From positions 1,240,001-1,304,000 of the forward strand of contig NZ_CP022278.1 in the NCBI RefSeq assembly GCF_002216145.1: a stretch of DNA of 64,000 nt, written 5' to 3'. Below, piece by piece: positions 32,957 through 41,959 of this stretch; position 1 is the stretch's first letter, and the number at the start of each line of letters is the position of its first letter. Both the position numbers and the translations under genes were made by a program. The notes beneath the pieces are model-generated. The model was not told the DNA's origin, did no database searches, and was given only the letters and a program-made list of their open reading frames with translations. Source of the DNA: Neisseria chenwenguii (GTDB lineage: Bacteria > Pseudomonadota > Gammaproteobacteria > Burkholderiales > Neisseriaceae).

Positions 32957-33541
32957 ATGATGGATAATCAAGAAATCAACAACGGCCGCCGCCGTTTCCT
33001 GACGCTTGCTACCTGCGGCGCGGGCGGTGTGGCGGCTTTAGGCGTGGCAACGCCGTTTGTGGCGAGCTTCTTTCCGTCGGAAAAAGCCAAAGCCGCAGGC
33101 GCTGCCGTCGAAGTCGACGTCAGCAAAATCGAAGCAGGCCAAATGCTGACTGCCGAATGGCAGGGCAAGCCTATTTGGATTATCAACCGCACAGAGCAGC
33201 AGCTCAAAGACATGAAATCGCTGGATGGCTCTTTGGCAGACCCGAAATCGGAAGTCGAGCAGCAGCCAGAATATGCGAAAAATGCAACCCGTTCGATTAA
33301 ACCGAACATTTTTGTGGGCATCGGTATCTGTACCCACTTGGGCTGTTCCCCGACCTACCGCCCCGACATCGCGCCCGCAGATTTGGGTGCAGATTGGAAA
33401 GGCGGCTTCTTCTGCCCCTGCCACGGCTCGAAATTCGACCTCGCCGGCCGTGTGTACAAAGGTGTTCCTGCCCCGACCAATCTGGTTGTTCCGCCCTACA
33501 AATATCTGAGCGATACGACTGTTTTGGTTGGCGAAGACTAA
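32957..33541 (+). CDS. petA: Ubiquinol-cytochrome c reductase iron-sulfur subunit
   Basis: Rieske protein (194 residues) of the bc1 complex; passes electrons from ubiquinol to cytochrome c1. It has a twin-arginine-like signal and anchor (NNGRRRFLTLATCGAGGVAALGVATPF) and the two cluster-binding motifs CTHLGC and CPCHGS. First gene of petABC, with 19 bases to petB. The AT-rich stretch 32838-32956 probably holds the operon promoter. Confidence 0.97.
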   Translation: MMDNQEINNGRRRFLTLATCGAGGVAALGVATPFVASFFPSEKAKAAGAAVEVDVSKIEAGQMLTAEWQGKPIWIINRTEQQLKDMKSLDGSLADPKSEVEQQPEYAKNATRSIKPNIFVGIGICTHLGCSPTYRPDIAPADLGADWKGGFFCPCHGSKFDLAGRVYKGVPAPTNLVVPPYKYLSDTTVLVGED

Positions 33542-33560
33542 AAAATAAGGAACTAGAACT

Positions 33561-34910
33561 ATGGCAAACCAAACCAATGACAAAGCAAAGGCATTGTTAG
33601 GCTGGGTGGACGCCCGTTTCCCCCTGACTAAAATGTGGAAAGAGCACTTAAGCGAGTACTACGCGCCGAAAAACTTCAACTTCTGGTATTACTTCGGCTC
33701 GCTGGCGCTTTTGGTGCTGGTGATTCAGATTGTCAGCGGCATCTTCCTGACAATGAACTACAAACCCGACGGCAATCTCAATGCCTACCATCTGCCTGCG
33801 GCCTTTACTGCGGTGGAATATATCATGCGCGACGTGTCGGGCGGTTGGATTATCCGCTATATGCACTCGACCGGCGCATCATTCTTCTTTATCGTCGTCT
33901 ATCTGCATATGTTCCGCGGCTTGGTGTACGGCTCGTACAAAAAACCGCGCGAATTGGTGTGGGTATTCGGCTCGCTGATTTTCCTCGCGCTGATGGCGGA
34001 AGCCTTTATGGGCTACCTGCTGCCGTGGGGTCAGATGTCGTTCTGGGGCGCGCAGGTGATTATCAACCTGTTCTCCGCAATTCCCGTCATCGGCCCTGAT
34101 TTATCGACTTGGATCCGCGGCGACTTCAACGTTTCCGACGTTACCTTAAACCGCTTCTTCGCGTTGCACGTTATCGCCGTGCCGCTGGTGTTGATCGGTT
34201 TGGTCGTGGCGCACATCATCGCCCTGCACGAAGTCGGCTCAAACAACCCCGACGGCGTGGAAATCAAAAAGCTCAAAGACGAAAACGGCATCCCGCTTGA
34301 CGGCATTCCGTTCCACCCCTATTACACCGTGAAAGACATTTTGGGCGTCGTGGTATTCCTGATTGTCTTCTGCGCCGTGATGTTCTTCGCGCCCGAAGGC
34401 GGCGGCTATTTCTTGGAAGCGCCGAACTTCGATGCGGCCAACCCGCTGAAAACCCCCGCGCACATCGCGCCGGTATGGTACTTTACCCCGTTCTACGCCA
34501 TTTTGCGTGCGATTCCGTCATTCCTGGGTACACAGGTTTGGGGCGTCATCGGCATGGGCGCGGCGGTTGTACTGATTGCGCTGTTGCCGTGGCTCGATAA
34601 AGGCGAAGTGAAATCCATCCGCTATCGCGGCCCGATTTTCAAAACCGCCGTTGTTTTGTTTATCATTTCCTTCATCGGACTGGGTATTTTGGGCGCACTC
34701 GTTGCCACCGATGCCCGCACGATTGTCGCGCGCATTCTGTCTGTCGTTTACTTTGCATTCTTCTTGGGTATGCCGTTCTATACCAAGCTGGACAAAAACC
34801 TGCCGGTACCTGAACGTGTCACCATGAGCACCACGAAACAGAAAATCATGTTCTTCGTGTATGTCGGCATGACCGCCGTCGGTGCCTACCTGTTTGCAAC
34901 CTTAATCTGA
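33561..34910 (+). CDS. petB: Cytochrome b of the bc1 complex
   Basis: A 449-residue membrane protein with the heme-ligand histidines in helices B and D (YMHSTGASFFFIVVYLHMFRG and FALHVIAVPLVLIGLVVAHIIALHE), the quinone-site motif PEGGGYFLEAPNF-type replacement of PEWY around residue 280, and a further membrane domain, as in undivided cytochrome b. It oxidises ubiquinol at the periplasmic side. A binding site (AAGGAACTAGAACT) lies before the ATG. Middle gene of the operon. Confidence 0.96.
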   Translation: MANQTNDKAKALLGWVDARFPLTKMWKEHLSEYYAPKNFNFWYYFGSLALLVLVIQIVSGIFLTMNYKPDGNLNAYHLPAAFTAVEYIMRDVSGGWIIRYMHSTGASFFFIVVYLHMFRGLVYGSYKKPRELVWVFGSLIFLALMAEAFMGYLLPWGQMSFWGAQVIINLFSAIPVIGPDLSTWIRGDFNVSDVTLNRFFALHVIAVPLVLIGLVVAHIIALHEVGSNNPDGVEIKKLKDENGIPLDGIPFHPYYTVKDILGVVVFLIVFCAVMFFAPEGGGYFLEAPNFDAANPLKTPAHIAPVWYFTPFYAILRAIPSFLGTQVWGVIGMGAAVVLIALLPWLDKGEVKSIRYRGPIFKTAVVLFIISFIGLGILGALVATDARTIVARILSVVYFAFFLGMPFYTKLDKNLPVPERVTMSTTKQKIMFFVYVGMTAVGAYLFATLI

Positions 34911-34924
34911 CGAGGGCAGCGAAA

Positions 34925-35713
34925 ATGAAACAAACTCTGAAAAACTGGTTTGCTGCCCTGCTGTTGGCAGCACCCATGAGCGCAGCAGTCGCCGCCGGCG
35001 GTCATGCGGAATATGAAAAAGTCGATATCGACCTGCGCGATCAGGTCAGCCTGCAACGCGGTGCGCAGATTTTTACCAACTACTGCCTGTCCTGCCACTC
35101 GGCTGCGGGTATGCGCTTCAACCGTCTGCAAGACATCGGTTTGACTGAAGACGAAATCAAGAAAAACCTGATGTTTACCACCGACAACGTCGGCGACGTG
35201 ATGGTTGCGGCCATGAATCCGAAAGACGCGCAAAAATGGTTTGGTGCCGCACCGCCCGATTTGACCCTGATTGCCCGTTCGCGCGGCGCAGATTACCTGT
35301 ATGCCTATATGCGCGGCTTCTATAAAGATCCGACCCGTCCGAACGGTTGGAACAACACCGCCTTCGACAAAGTCGGTATGCCGCACCCGCTGGCCCAGCA
35401 GCAAGGTATCCGTACCGTCGAGCTGGATGCCAAAGGCCAGCCGGTTTGGGTTACCAACGAACACGGCGTAAAAGAGCCCAAGCTCTACTGGGAATCAACC
35501 GGCCTGCAAACCCGCCGCCTGAAAGACGGCAAAGTCATTACCAAAGAGTACGACGCCTATGTCCGCGACTTGGTTAATTACTTGGTGTACATGGGCGAAC
35601 CCGCACAACAGCAACGCCACCGCATCGGTTATCTGGTGATGATCTTTCTGCTGGCCGTGATGCTGCCGCTGGCCTACTTCCTGAAAAAAGAATTCTGGAA
35701 AGACGTCCACTAA
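34925..35713 (+). CDS. petC: Cytochrome c1
   Basis: A 262-residue subunit with signal peptide (WFAALLLAAPMSAAVAAGG), the heme c motif CLSCH near residue 56, the axial methionine region (GAAPPDLTLIARSRGADYLYAYMRGFY) and a C-terminal membrane anchor (HRIGYLVMIFLLAVMLPLAYFLKKEFWK). It receives electrons from the Rieske protein. Starts 15 bases after petB, with GAGGGCAGCG before it. A hairpin after the stop ends the operon. Confidence 0.97.
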   Translation: MKQTLKNWFAALLLAAPMSAAVAAGGHAEYEKVDIDLRDQVSLQRGAQIFTNYCLSCHSAAGMRFNRLQDIGLTEDEIKKNLMFTTDNVGDVMVAAMNPKDAQKWFGAAPPDLTLIARSRGADYLYAYMRGFYKDPTRPNGWNNTAFDKVGMPHPLAQQQGIRTVELDAKGQPVWVTNEHGVKEPKLYWESTGLQTRRLKDGKVITKEYDAYVRDLVNYLVYMGEPAQQQRHRIGYLVMIFLLAVMLPLAYFLKKEFWKDVH

Positions 35714-35726
35714 GGCTTCATTCAAA

Positions 35727-35757
35727 AAAAGGCAAATCCGTTTCGGGTTTGCCTTTT
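35727..35757 (+). terminator. Intrinsic terminator of petABC
   Basis: AAAGGCAAATCCG, loop TTT, CGGGTTTGCCTTTT; not of uptake-sequence type. Confidence 0.8.
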
Positions 35758-35807
35758 GTATTTATCGAACCTAGAGGGTTGGGCGTTAGAAATCTCTCCA
35801 AAAAGTA

Positions 35808-35843
35808 AAATGCCGTCTGAAACAACTATTTCAGACGGCATTT
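35808..35843. terminator. Second hairpin after petABC
   Basis: AAATGCCGTCTGAAA and TTTCAGACGGCATTT with a small loop. Confidence 0.6.
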
Positions 35844-35959
35844 CGACATCAGGTAAACCATTCCTGCCGGCAGACGAAAGTCCGGTTATCGTCAGGGAAT
35901 AATCCGCAAGCCGAGATCGTTGTAAAAATCAAAAATGCTGTCTGAAATTTTCACGGATC

Positions 35960-35979
35960 ATTCCCGACTGCGCGGGAAT
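35960..35979. repeat. Solitary dRS3 repeat
   Basis: ATTCCCGACTGCGCGGGAAT between two uptake sequences. No matching second copy nearby. Confidence 0.7.
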
Positions 35980-36310
35980 GACGGCGGTTGAGAGGTTAAC
36001 TGTTTCAGACGGCCTTTAGGCGGATGTTTTTGATTTTTGCAAAGGTCTAAAACTAACGGTCTCAGGCCGCCTGAAATATTTATGGCATCGCAAATGCGTT
36101 CCCTCTTCTGCGGGGCGGGGGAGGATTAGGGAGAGGGGGCTGGATTCACTGCTTAGCAGGCAATCGCCGCAGGGTGGGTATCCCTACCCACCGCTTGCCT
36201 GAAAAACAAAAAACCGTTTGCCGAAATTTCCAGCGTTTAAATTCCAACCTGCGGTCAAATCGCGGCTGAATTTTCAGACGGTCTCAAATAGTCAGTCCGT
36301 CTGAAAAATC
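35980..36310. other. Gene-free repeat-rich stretch
   Basis: Holds uptake sequences, a CCCTCTTCTGCGGGGCGGGGGAGG segment part seen in similar form near 8355 and 15360, and GGGTGGGTATCCCTACCCACCG, related to the element at 6304-6418. No gene is seen. Confidence 0.5.
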
Positions 36311-38182
36311 CTAACCCACCCTGTCCAATACCACCTCAAACACCCCTCTCAACGCATTACTCAAACAAATTTTCTCTGCTTTTTCAAGCATCTCGCGCGT
36401 GATTTCACTTTCCAACACCTGATCCGCACCCAAATATTTCTGCGGGTCGGCCAGCACGGCTTGGCGCATGACGCCGTTGAGGATGTCCAAATCCGTTGCG
36501 GGCGTGTGCCAGATGCTGTTGATTTTAATGAACACGTTGCTGCGGCCGCCTTCGAGCAGCAGGCCGTCTGAATTGAAAAGTAGGGCGTCAAACGCTCCCT
36601 GCCGTTCGGCGGTCTGCCATGCGGCGTCAAACGCGGCGCGGCGGGTGGTTTTGAAGCGGCGCAGGTAGTCGCGGCGGGGCAGGGCGGCGGGAGACAGAAT
36701 AATACGCTGAACACCTTGCAGCGCGCGGATTTCGGCGTGGGCGAAGCTGAGGCCGTCTGAAGAGAGGGTGGTTTTCAGACGGCATGGGACGGCGGGCATT
36801 TGGCGGATATGGCTGAGGATTTGTTGTTTGAAATCAGTGGGCAAGGCGAGGTTGAGGGCGCGGGCGGCGTTTTTCAGACGGCCTGTGTGTGCGTCAAAGA
36901 GCGCGCATTGGTTTTGCTCGACGCGAATGGTTTCAAACACGGCAAATTCGGGGGCGAGCGAGGTCAGGAAGCGGGCTTTCCAGCCGCATTCTTGGTATTC
37001 GCTTTGCGGATCGCTGTCGATAACGATGCCCGAACCGACGCCGTAAACGCCTTGATAGAGGCTGTCTGAAACAGATTTAAGCGTAAGCGTGCGGATGGCG
37101 ACGTTGAACACGCCTTCAAAGCCTAAGCCTGATTCGGCGCGGGCTTTGGGCGGGTTGAGGCCGTCTGAATTTTTATCGCCGCTCAGGGCAAGCGCTTCGA
37201 CTTCGCTCTGCGGCCGGTTCGGTTTGAGAAACCCGATGCTGCCCGTATAAAGCCCGCGCGGTGCGGTTTCGAGGCGGTTGATGATTTCCATGCTTTTGCG
37301 TTTGGGCGCGCCGGTAATCGAGCCGCAGGGGAAGGCGGCGCGGAAAATGTCGGCGGCGCGCAGATTCGGCACGGCCTGCGCTTCGATGCGGCTGGTCATC
37401 TGCCAGACGCTGCCGAAGCGGGAAACTTCAAACGGCGCGGGAACGGCGACTTTGCCCGTTTGCGCGATTTTGCCCAAATCGTTGCGCAGTAAGTCCACAA
37501 TCATCACGTTTTCGGCACGGTTTTTCGGGTCGTTTTTCAGCGCGGCGGCACGTTCGGCGTCGTGTCCGTCGTCGAGGCAGGGTGCGGTGCCTTTCATCGG
37601 TTCGGTGGTGATGAGGCCGTCTGAAGAAATGTTGAGAAACAGTTCGGGCGAATGGCAGAGTGTCCACGTTTCGAGGCCGTCTGAATCGGGCAGACAGGCG
37701 AGTACGCCGTAGGGAACAGGCTGGCGCAGGCGGCGGTAGAGCGTAACCGGGCTGCCGTAGGCTTGGAAATGCAGGCGGGTGGTGTAGTTGATTTGATAAG
37801 TGTCGCCGCGTCGGATGGCGTTGTGTATCCCGTTGATTGCGTTTGAATAATTGCGTTCGGAAACGTCGCTTTCGGGCGTGGAAACGCCGGCGGGAAGGCT
37901 GTCTGAATGTTCGGCAAGCCAGCTTGGCGCGTTAACATTTTCGCATTCGGCAAACCAATGCAGCGCCAGCAGGCCGCTGTTTTCAGACGGCAGTTTGACC
38001 AGCGGCAGGCCGAACTCGTAATCGGCAAAAATCACGGCGTGCTGCCCCTGCCGCCAGCCTTCGGCAAGCAGCGCGTCGAGCGAGTCGAGTTGGTCGGCGC
38101 GCAGGAAACGGGCGGAAATGTGGCGGGAATAGAGCACGGCGCGGTTGGAAACGGCATCGTCAAACAGGGCGAAAAATGGCAT
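36311..38182 (-). CDS. pabB-pabC: Fused aminodeoxychorismate synthase component I and 4-amino-4-deoxychorismate lyase
   Basis: A 623-residue fusion for p-aminobenzoate in folate synthesis. Residues about 90-400 are a chorismate-binding domain with the PabB active-site lysine motif (TEPMKGTAP), the DLLRNDLGKIA motif and GSITGAPKRKSMEIIN. The C-terminal third (about 400-623) is a class IV aminotransferase/lyase fold with SDGLLLEGGRSNVF and a late LDILNGVMRQAVL. The glutaminase (PabA) is not in the window. Several in-frame uptake sequences encode SDGL or PSE stretches. Start at 38182. Confidence 0.92.
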   Translation of the reverse strand: MPFFALFDDAVSNRAVLYSRHISARFLRADQLDSLDALLAEGWRQGQHAVIFADYEFGLPLVKLPSENSGLLALHWFAECENVNAPSWLAEHSDSLPAGVSTPESDVSERNYSNAINGIHNAIRRGDTYQINYTTRLHFQAYGSPVTLYRRLRQPVPYGVLACLPDSDGLETWTLCHSPELFLNISSDGLITTEPMKGTAPCLDDGHDAERAAALKNDPKNRAENVMIVDLLRNDLGKIAQTGKVAVPAPFEVSRFGSVWQMTSRIEAQAVPNLRAADIFRAAFPCGSITGAPKRKSMEIINRLETAPRGLYTGSIGFLKPNRPQSEVEALALSGDKNSDGLNPPKARAESGLGFEGVFNVAIRTLTLKSVSDSLYQGVYGVGSGIVIDSDPQSEYQECGWKARFLTSLAPEFAVFETIRVEQNQCALFDAHTGRLKNAARALNLALPTDFKQQILSHIRQMPAVPCRLKTTLSSDGLSFAHAEIRALQGVQRIILSPAALPRRDYLRRFKTTRRAAFDAAWQTAERQGAFDALLFNSDGLLLEGGRSNVFIKINSIWHTPATDLDILNGVMRQAVLADPQKYLGADQVLESEITREMLEKAEKICLSNALRGVFEVVLDRVG

Positions 38183-38325
38183 GGCGGTCGGGTGTTTACA
38201 AAAGTTTTCAGACGGCAGCAGGGCGTGTAATTTTGCGTAGTCCTATCTGCCGAAACGGGAGTAGAATAAGGGCAGAAGCAGATTTTATCCGTTTTTCCAA
38301 TCCACTTCATTCATAAGGAGCAAAC

Positions 38326-39249
38326 ATGACCGACCGCCAACTGCAACCGTTCGAACAAATCGAAACCGGCGCCAGCAAGCTGGAAGTGTTTGAAAAAGCC
38401 GTATTGGAACACGAAGGCAAAGGCACACCCGAAGATTCCAATTCCGCCCCGCTGCCGGAAAGCTACCCCTACAAAAACCGTATGCGCCGCGGTGTGTATG
38501 AAAGCGAAAAGAAAAAGCTGCAAATCGAATTATTGAAAGTACAAAGCTGGGTGAAAGAAACCGGCCAGCGCATCGTCTGCCTGTTTGAAGGCCGTGACGC
38601 CGCAGGTAAGGGCGGCACCATCAAGCGTTATATGGAACACCTCAACCCGCGCGGTGCCCGCGTCGTCGCGCTGGAAAAACCCACCTCAACCGAGCGCGGC
38701 CAATGGTATTTCCAACGCTACATCCAAAACCTGCCGACCGCCGGCGAAATCGTCTTTTTCGACCGCTCATGGTACAACCGCGCCGGCGTCGAGCACGTGA
38801 TGGGCTTCTGCGAACCCAACGAATATATGCTTTTCATGCGCCAAACCCCCGAGTTTGAACGGATGCTGGTGGCCGACGGCACACACCTTTTTAAATTCTG
38901 GTTTTCCGTCAGCCGCGAAGAACAGCTGCGCCGCTTTATTTCCCGCCGCGACGATCCGCTGAAACACTGGAAACTCTCGCCCGTCGATATCCAATCGCTC
39001 GACCGCTGGGACGACTACACCGAAGCCAAAGACGCGATGTTCTTCCACACCCACACCGGCGACGCGCCTTGGACGATTATCCGTTCCGACGACAAAAAAC
39101 GCGCCCGCCTCAACTGTATCCGCCACTTCCTGCACAGCCTGGATTATCCGGATAAAGACCGGAGCGCCATCGGCAAAGTGGACAACAAAATCGTGTTGTC
39201 GCCGAATACCCGCCATCAAGACAGAAACGTCGATATGGGACACGACTGA
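38326..39249 (+). CDS. ppk2: Polyphosphate kinase 2
   Basis: A 307-residue PPK2 enzyme that moves phosphate between polyphosphate and nucleotides. The Walker A motif GRDAAGKGG lies near residue 90, the lid motif with FDRSWYNRAGVEHVMGF near 145-160, and KFWFSVSREEQLRRFISRRDDPLKHWKLSP follows. Single-domain class I size. Divergent from pabB-pabC, with 143 bases between. The ribosome binding site is AAGGAGCAAAC, a strong one. Confidence 0.94.
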   Translation: MTDRQLQPFEQIETGASKLEVFEKAVLEHEGKGTPEDSNSAPLPESYPYKNRMRRGVYESEKKKLQIELLKVQSWVKETGQRIVCLFEGRDAAGKGGTIKRYMEHLNPRGARVVALEKPTSTERGQWYFQRYIQNLPTAGEIVFFDRSWYNRAGVEHVMGFCEPNEYMLFMRQTPEFERMLVADGTHLFKFWFSVSREEQLRRFISRRDDPLKHWKLSPVDIQSLDRWDDYTEAKDAMFFHTHTGDAPWTIIRSDDKKRARLNCIRHFLHSLDYPDKDRSAIGKVDNKIVLSPNTRHQDRNVDMGHD

Positions 39250-39266
39250 TTCCGTTTGATGGGTTG

Positions 39267-39303
39267 AAAGGCCGTCTGAAAACAAATTTTTCAGACGGCC
39301 TTT
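39267..39303 (+). terminator. Hairpin after ppk2
   Basis: AAAGGCCGTCTGAAAA and TTTTCAGACGGCCTTT, loop of a few bases. Confidence 0.75.
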
Positions 39304-39446
39304 CAACATGAACGTTTTGCACAAACCCCGTGTTCACGGCGCTTGGCGCGCTTTTCAGACGGCCTCTGCCTTTCTCCGCACCGTCATTCTGCGTATAATT
39401 TCCGTCTTTAATAACCTTCCCAAACGACGGAAAACGGCGGAAAACG

Positions 39447-41453
39447 ATGAAAACAAAACGGTTTAACGGCTGGCTGCGGCAGTGGCCGGGGTTTTGGCTG
39501 CTGGCAGTTGCCGTTCAGTCGGCGGGGCGGCTGGCGCTGTATGCTTGGTTTGTGGACGAAACGGTCAAGCAGTCTTACCGCCAAGATGTCGCCGCGCTGT
39601 TTCTGAAAGGCTTGCAGTTTGACGCGAAAACCGCGTCGATATTGACCGCGCTGCCCGTTTTGCTCGGGCTGTCGAGCTTGGTTTCGGAGCGGAGCGCGCG
39701 GCTGTTCGACCGCATTCATGCGGGATTGCTGGCTGCGCTTGCGGCTGTGCTCGCGGCGCTGACGTTGGGCAATGTTTACTATTTCAAAACATATGAACGG
39801 CAGTTTGACGTTTTCGTGTTCGGCTTGGCGGAAGAAGACACAAGGGCGGTGTTGGCAACGATGTGGCACGATTATCCCGTGTTGCGCGGCGTTGCGGCGG
39901 TGCTGGTGTCGGCTTGGATTTTTGCGCGGCTGTTTGCATGGCTGAGAACGCTTTGCCTGCCCGAAACACCGTCGCGCAAACAGGCGGTGTGCGCGGGTGT
40001 ATTGGCCGTTTTGGCGCTGGCCGTCGGCATCCGCGGCTCGGTCGGCAAATTCCCGCTGCGCCAGTCGGCAGCGCAGATTTCCGCTTCGCCCAAATTAAAC
40101 GGTTTGGTCGCCAATGCGCCGACGGCGCTGGATTGGGCGCGCAAAGAACGTCAAAACAGCAGCGGCCTCACGCCCGTTTCCGATTCAGACGGCCTCGCGC
40201 TCATCAGCCGCCTGTCGGGCAAAAAAGCCGAATCGGCCGATTTGGCGCAGTTTTACCGCGCCGGGCCGTCTGAAAACGCCGCAGTTCCGGCAAAACGGCC
40301 GAATGTGGCGCTGGCGGTTATGGAAAGTATGGGCAGCCATCTTTTGCAGTCCGACAATCCCGAACGCGATCTGTTAGGCCGTCTGAAAACCCATTTCGAC
40401 CAAGACTGGCTCTATACCAAATTCGTTTCCGAAGGTGACGGCACCAGCGATTCGCTGCACCGCTTTTTCGTGCGCAGCCCGATTTTGAACCTCAGCCAGT
40501 CGGCGGCGAAGTGCAAAAACTTCCCGAGCAATATGTTCCGCCCCTATCTCGACGCGGGCTATCAGGTCGTCTATATCACTTCGGGCAACGGCGGTTGGCG
40601 CGATTTCGACAGCTTTCTGCGCCATTTGGGCGTGCACGAAGTGGCCGATGAAAACACCCTGAAAGCGCGTTATCCCGAAGCAAAATCCGCCACTTGGGGC
40701 GTGCCCGACGAGTTTATGTTCCGCTACGCCGCCGAAAAACTCGAAGCGGCGGAAAAAAGCGGTAAACCCGTGTTTGTCATGATGATGTCGATCACCAACC
40801 ACCCGCCTTACCGCCTGCCGCCGCCGCATCAGCCGCGCGACTTCAAACTCACTGCCACCGAGAAACAGCGTTTTGCCGCGCTGGCGCAGGGCACGGAGCT
40901 GAACGAGATTTTCAACACCTTCCGCTACGCCAACGACCAACTCGGCGCCTTTGTCGGCGATGTCAAACAACGCGCCCCGCACACCATTATCGCCGCCACG
41001 GGCGACCACAATATGCGCGCCATCGGTTATCCGAAACCGCAGGAAAACGCCCTCGGCCATGCCGTGCCGTTTTACCTGTACGTTCCGCCCGAATACCACG
41101 CCCGCGCCGAATACCACCCCGAGCGCGCCGGTTCGCACAAAGACATCCTGCCCACCCTTTACGGACTGAGTCTGCCCGGCAAACCGTATTACCAAAACGG
41201 CTGCAACCTCACCGAGCCTAAGCCGCAGGGAATGTGGTGCGGCTGGGGTTACAACCGCGAAGTGCTGCTGACCGAGGGCGGTTTTTACGGTTTGGCCGAT
41301 AAAAAATTCTACCGCTGGACCAACGCCGAAACGCTTTCCGCCGAAGCCGCCGCGCCCGACGAAGCCTCAAAATCCGTCATCAGCCGCGCCGAGGTGTACG
41401 GAGATTTTCTGGATTGGCAGATTCGGAAAATGGTCAGCGGGGTGAAGAAATAA
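39447..41453 (+). CDS. LTA synthase-like membrane phosphotransferase
   Basis: A 668-residue protein of the alkaline phosphatase superfamily, related to lipoteichoic acid synthases and phosphoglycerol transferases. Five N-terminal membrane helices (to about residue 200) are followed by a periplasmic sulfatase-fold domain: the nucleophile region LAVMESMGSHLLQSD (about 292-306), metal ligands in TSGNGGWRDFDSF and the late ATGDHNMRAIGYP. In Gram-negatives such proteins add phosphoglycerol or phosphoethanolamine groups to glycans. The true substrate here is not known. Monocistronic. Confidence 0.82.
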   Translation: MKTKRFNGWLRQWPGFWLLAVAVQSAGRLALYAWFVDETVKQSYRQDVAALFLKGLQFDAKTASILTALPVLLGLSSLVSERSARLFDRIHAGLLAALAAVLAALTLGNVYYFKTYERQFDVFVFGLAEEDTRAVLATMWHDYPVLRGVAAVLVSAWIFARLFAWLRTLCLPETPSRKQAVCAGVLAVLALAVGIRGSVGKFPLRQSAAQISASPKLNGLVANAPTALDWARKERQNSSGLTPVSDSDGLALISRLSGKKAESADLAQFYRAGPSENAAVPAKRPNVALAVMESMGSHLLQSDNPERDLLGRLKTHFDQDWLYTKFVSEGDGTSDSLHRFFVRSPILNLSQSAAKCKNFPSNMFRPYLDAGYQVVYITSGNGGWRDFDSFLRHLGVHEVADENTLKARYPEAKSATWGVPDEFMFRYAAEKLEAAEKSGKPVFVMMMSITNHPPYRLPPPHQPRDFKLTATEKQRFAALAQGTELNEIFNTFRYANDQLGAFVGDVKQRAPHTIIAATGDHNMRAIGYPKPQENALGHAVPFYLYVPPEYHARAEYHPERAGSHKDILPTLYGLSLPGKPYYQNGCNLTEPKPQGMWCGWGYNREVLLTEGGFYGLADKKFYRWTNAETLSAEAAAPDEASKSVISRAEVYGDFLDWQIRKMVSGVKK

Positions 41454-41460
41454 GAAGAGG

Positions 41461-41495
41461 CCGTCTGAATGTTTCAGACGGCCTCTTCTAGTGTT
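41461..41495 (+). terminator. Perfect uptake-sequence hairpin before the bacteriocin locus
   Basis: GAAGAGGCCGTCTGAA, TG, then TTTCAGACGGCCTCTTC. It isolates the next genes from read-through. Confidence 0.8.
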
Positions 41496-41611
41496 GGCCT
41501 TAGAAAATTAACTTTTAGCTTCCATATCTTAGAGTTATGGAATATTCATAGTGACAATGGTTTTAATATATTAAACAAAACAAACAAACTTTAACGGGGG
41601 TCATAAAGACA

Positions 41612-41649
41612 GAATCGCTAAGAATCATGATTCGGTTCATAGCGCATTC
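41612..41649. promoter_or_regulatory. Palindromic region upstream of the bacteriocin-like gene
   Basis: A perfect 12-base palindrome GAATCATGATTC (41622-41633) lies inside a larger inverted repeat with arms GAATCGCTA (41612-41620) and TAGCGCATTC (41640-41649). It could be an operator or a 5' leader hairpin. The region 41500-41685 is AT-rich and must hold the promoter; a TAATAT at about 41565 is a possible -10. Confidence 0.5.
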
Positions 41650-41685
41650 TTTTTATTTTTGAAACCCTAATTTCAGGAGATTATT

Positions 41686-41913
41686 ATGAAAAATTTAACA
41701 GTAAAAGAACTGCAAACGGTTAGTGGTGGCGGTGGCTTTGGAACATTCGTAGGAGGTACGATGGTCGGTGCAGCTATCACAGATGTATTCTATAATCCTT
41801 TCAAGCAGGCTGTGATTGACCATTACACCAGTACTAACGCGAAAATGGTCAGTGATTTTAAAAAATCCCCGTCAACGTTGGAGAACCGGTTTTCTTTTAA
41901 CGGTGATTTTTAA
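41686..41913 (+). CDS. Double-glycine-leader bacteriocin-like peptide
   Basis: A 75-residue precursor. MKNLTVKELQTVSGG is a textbook double-glycine leader, close to that of microcin V (MRTLTLNELDSVSGG). Cleavage after Gly15 would free a cysteine-free 60-residue peptide with a glycine-rich start (GGFGTFVGGTMVGAAITD, with GxxxG spacing) and a polar, charged end. A strong binding site (CAGGAGATTATT) precedes the ATG. It is AT-rich compared with its neighbours. Export would need a peptidase-containing ABC transporter, not found in this window. A small membrane protein follows 46 bases later. A glycine-zipper protein of other function is the main alternative. Confidence 0.7.
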   Translation: MKNLTVKELQTVSGGGGFGTFVGGTMVGAAITDVFYNPFKQAVIDHYTSTNAKMVSDFKKSPSTLENRFSFNGDF

Positions 41914-41920
41914 ATGAGAT

Positions 41921-41945
41921 CGGGCAGGGCTGCCTGCCCTGCCCG
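41921..41945 (+). other. Stable hairpin between the two small genes
   Basis: Perfect 9-base stem CGGGCAGGG / CCCTGCCCG with a 7-base loop, 7 bases after the first stop and without a T run. It would protect or shape the transcript rather than end it, favouring high expression of the first gene. Confidence 0.65.
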
Positions 41946-41959
41946 TATCGGAGAAACAG

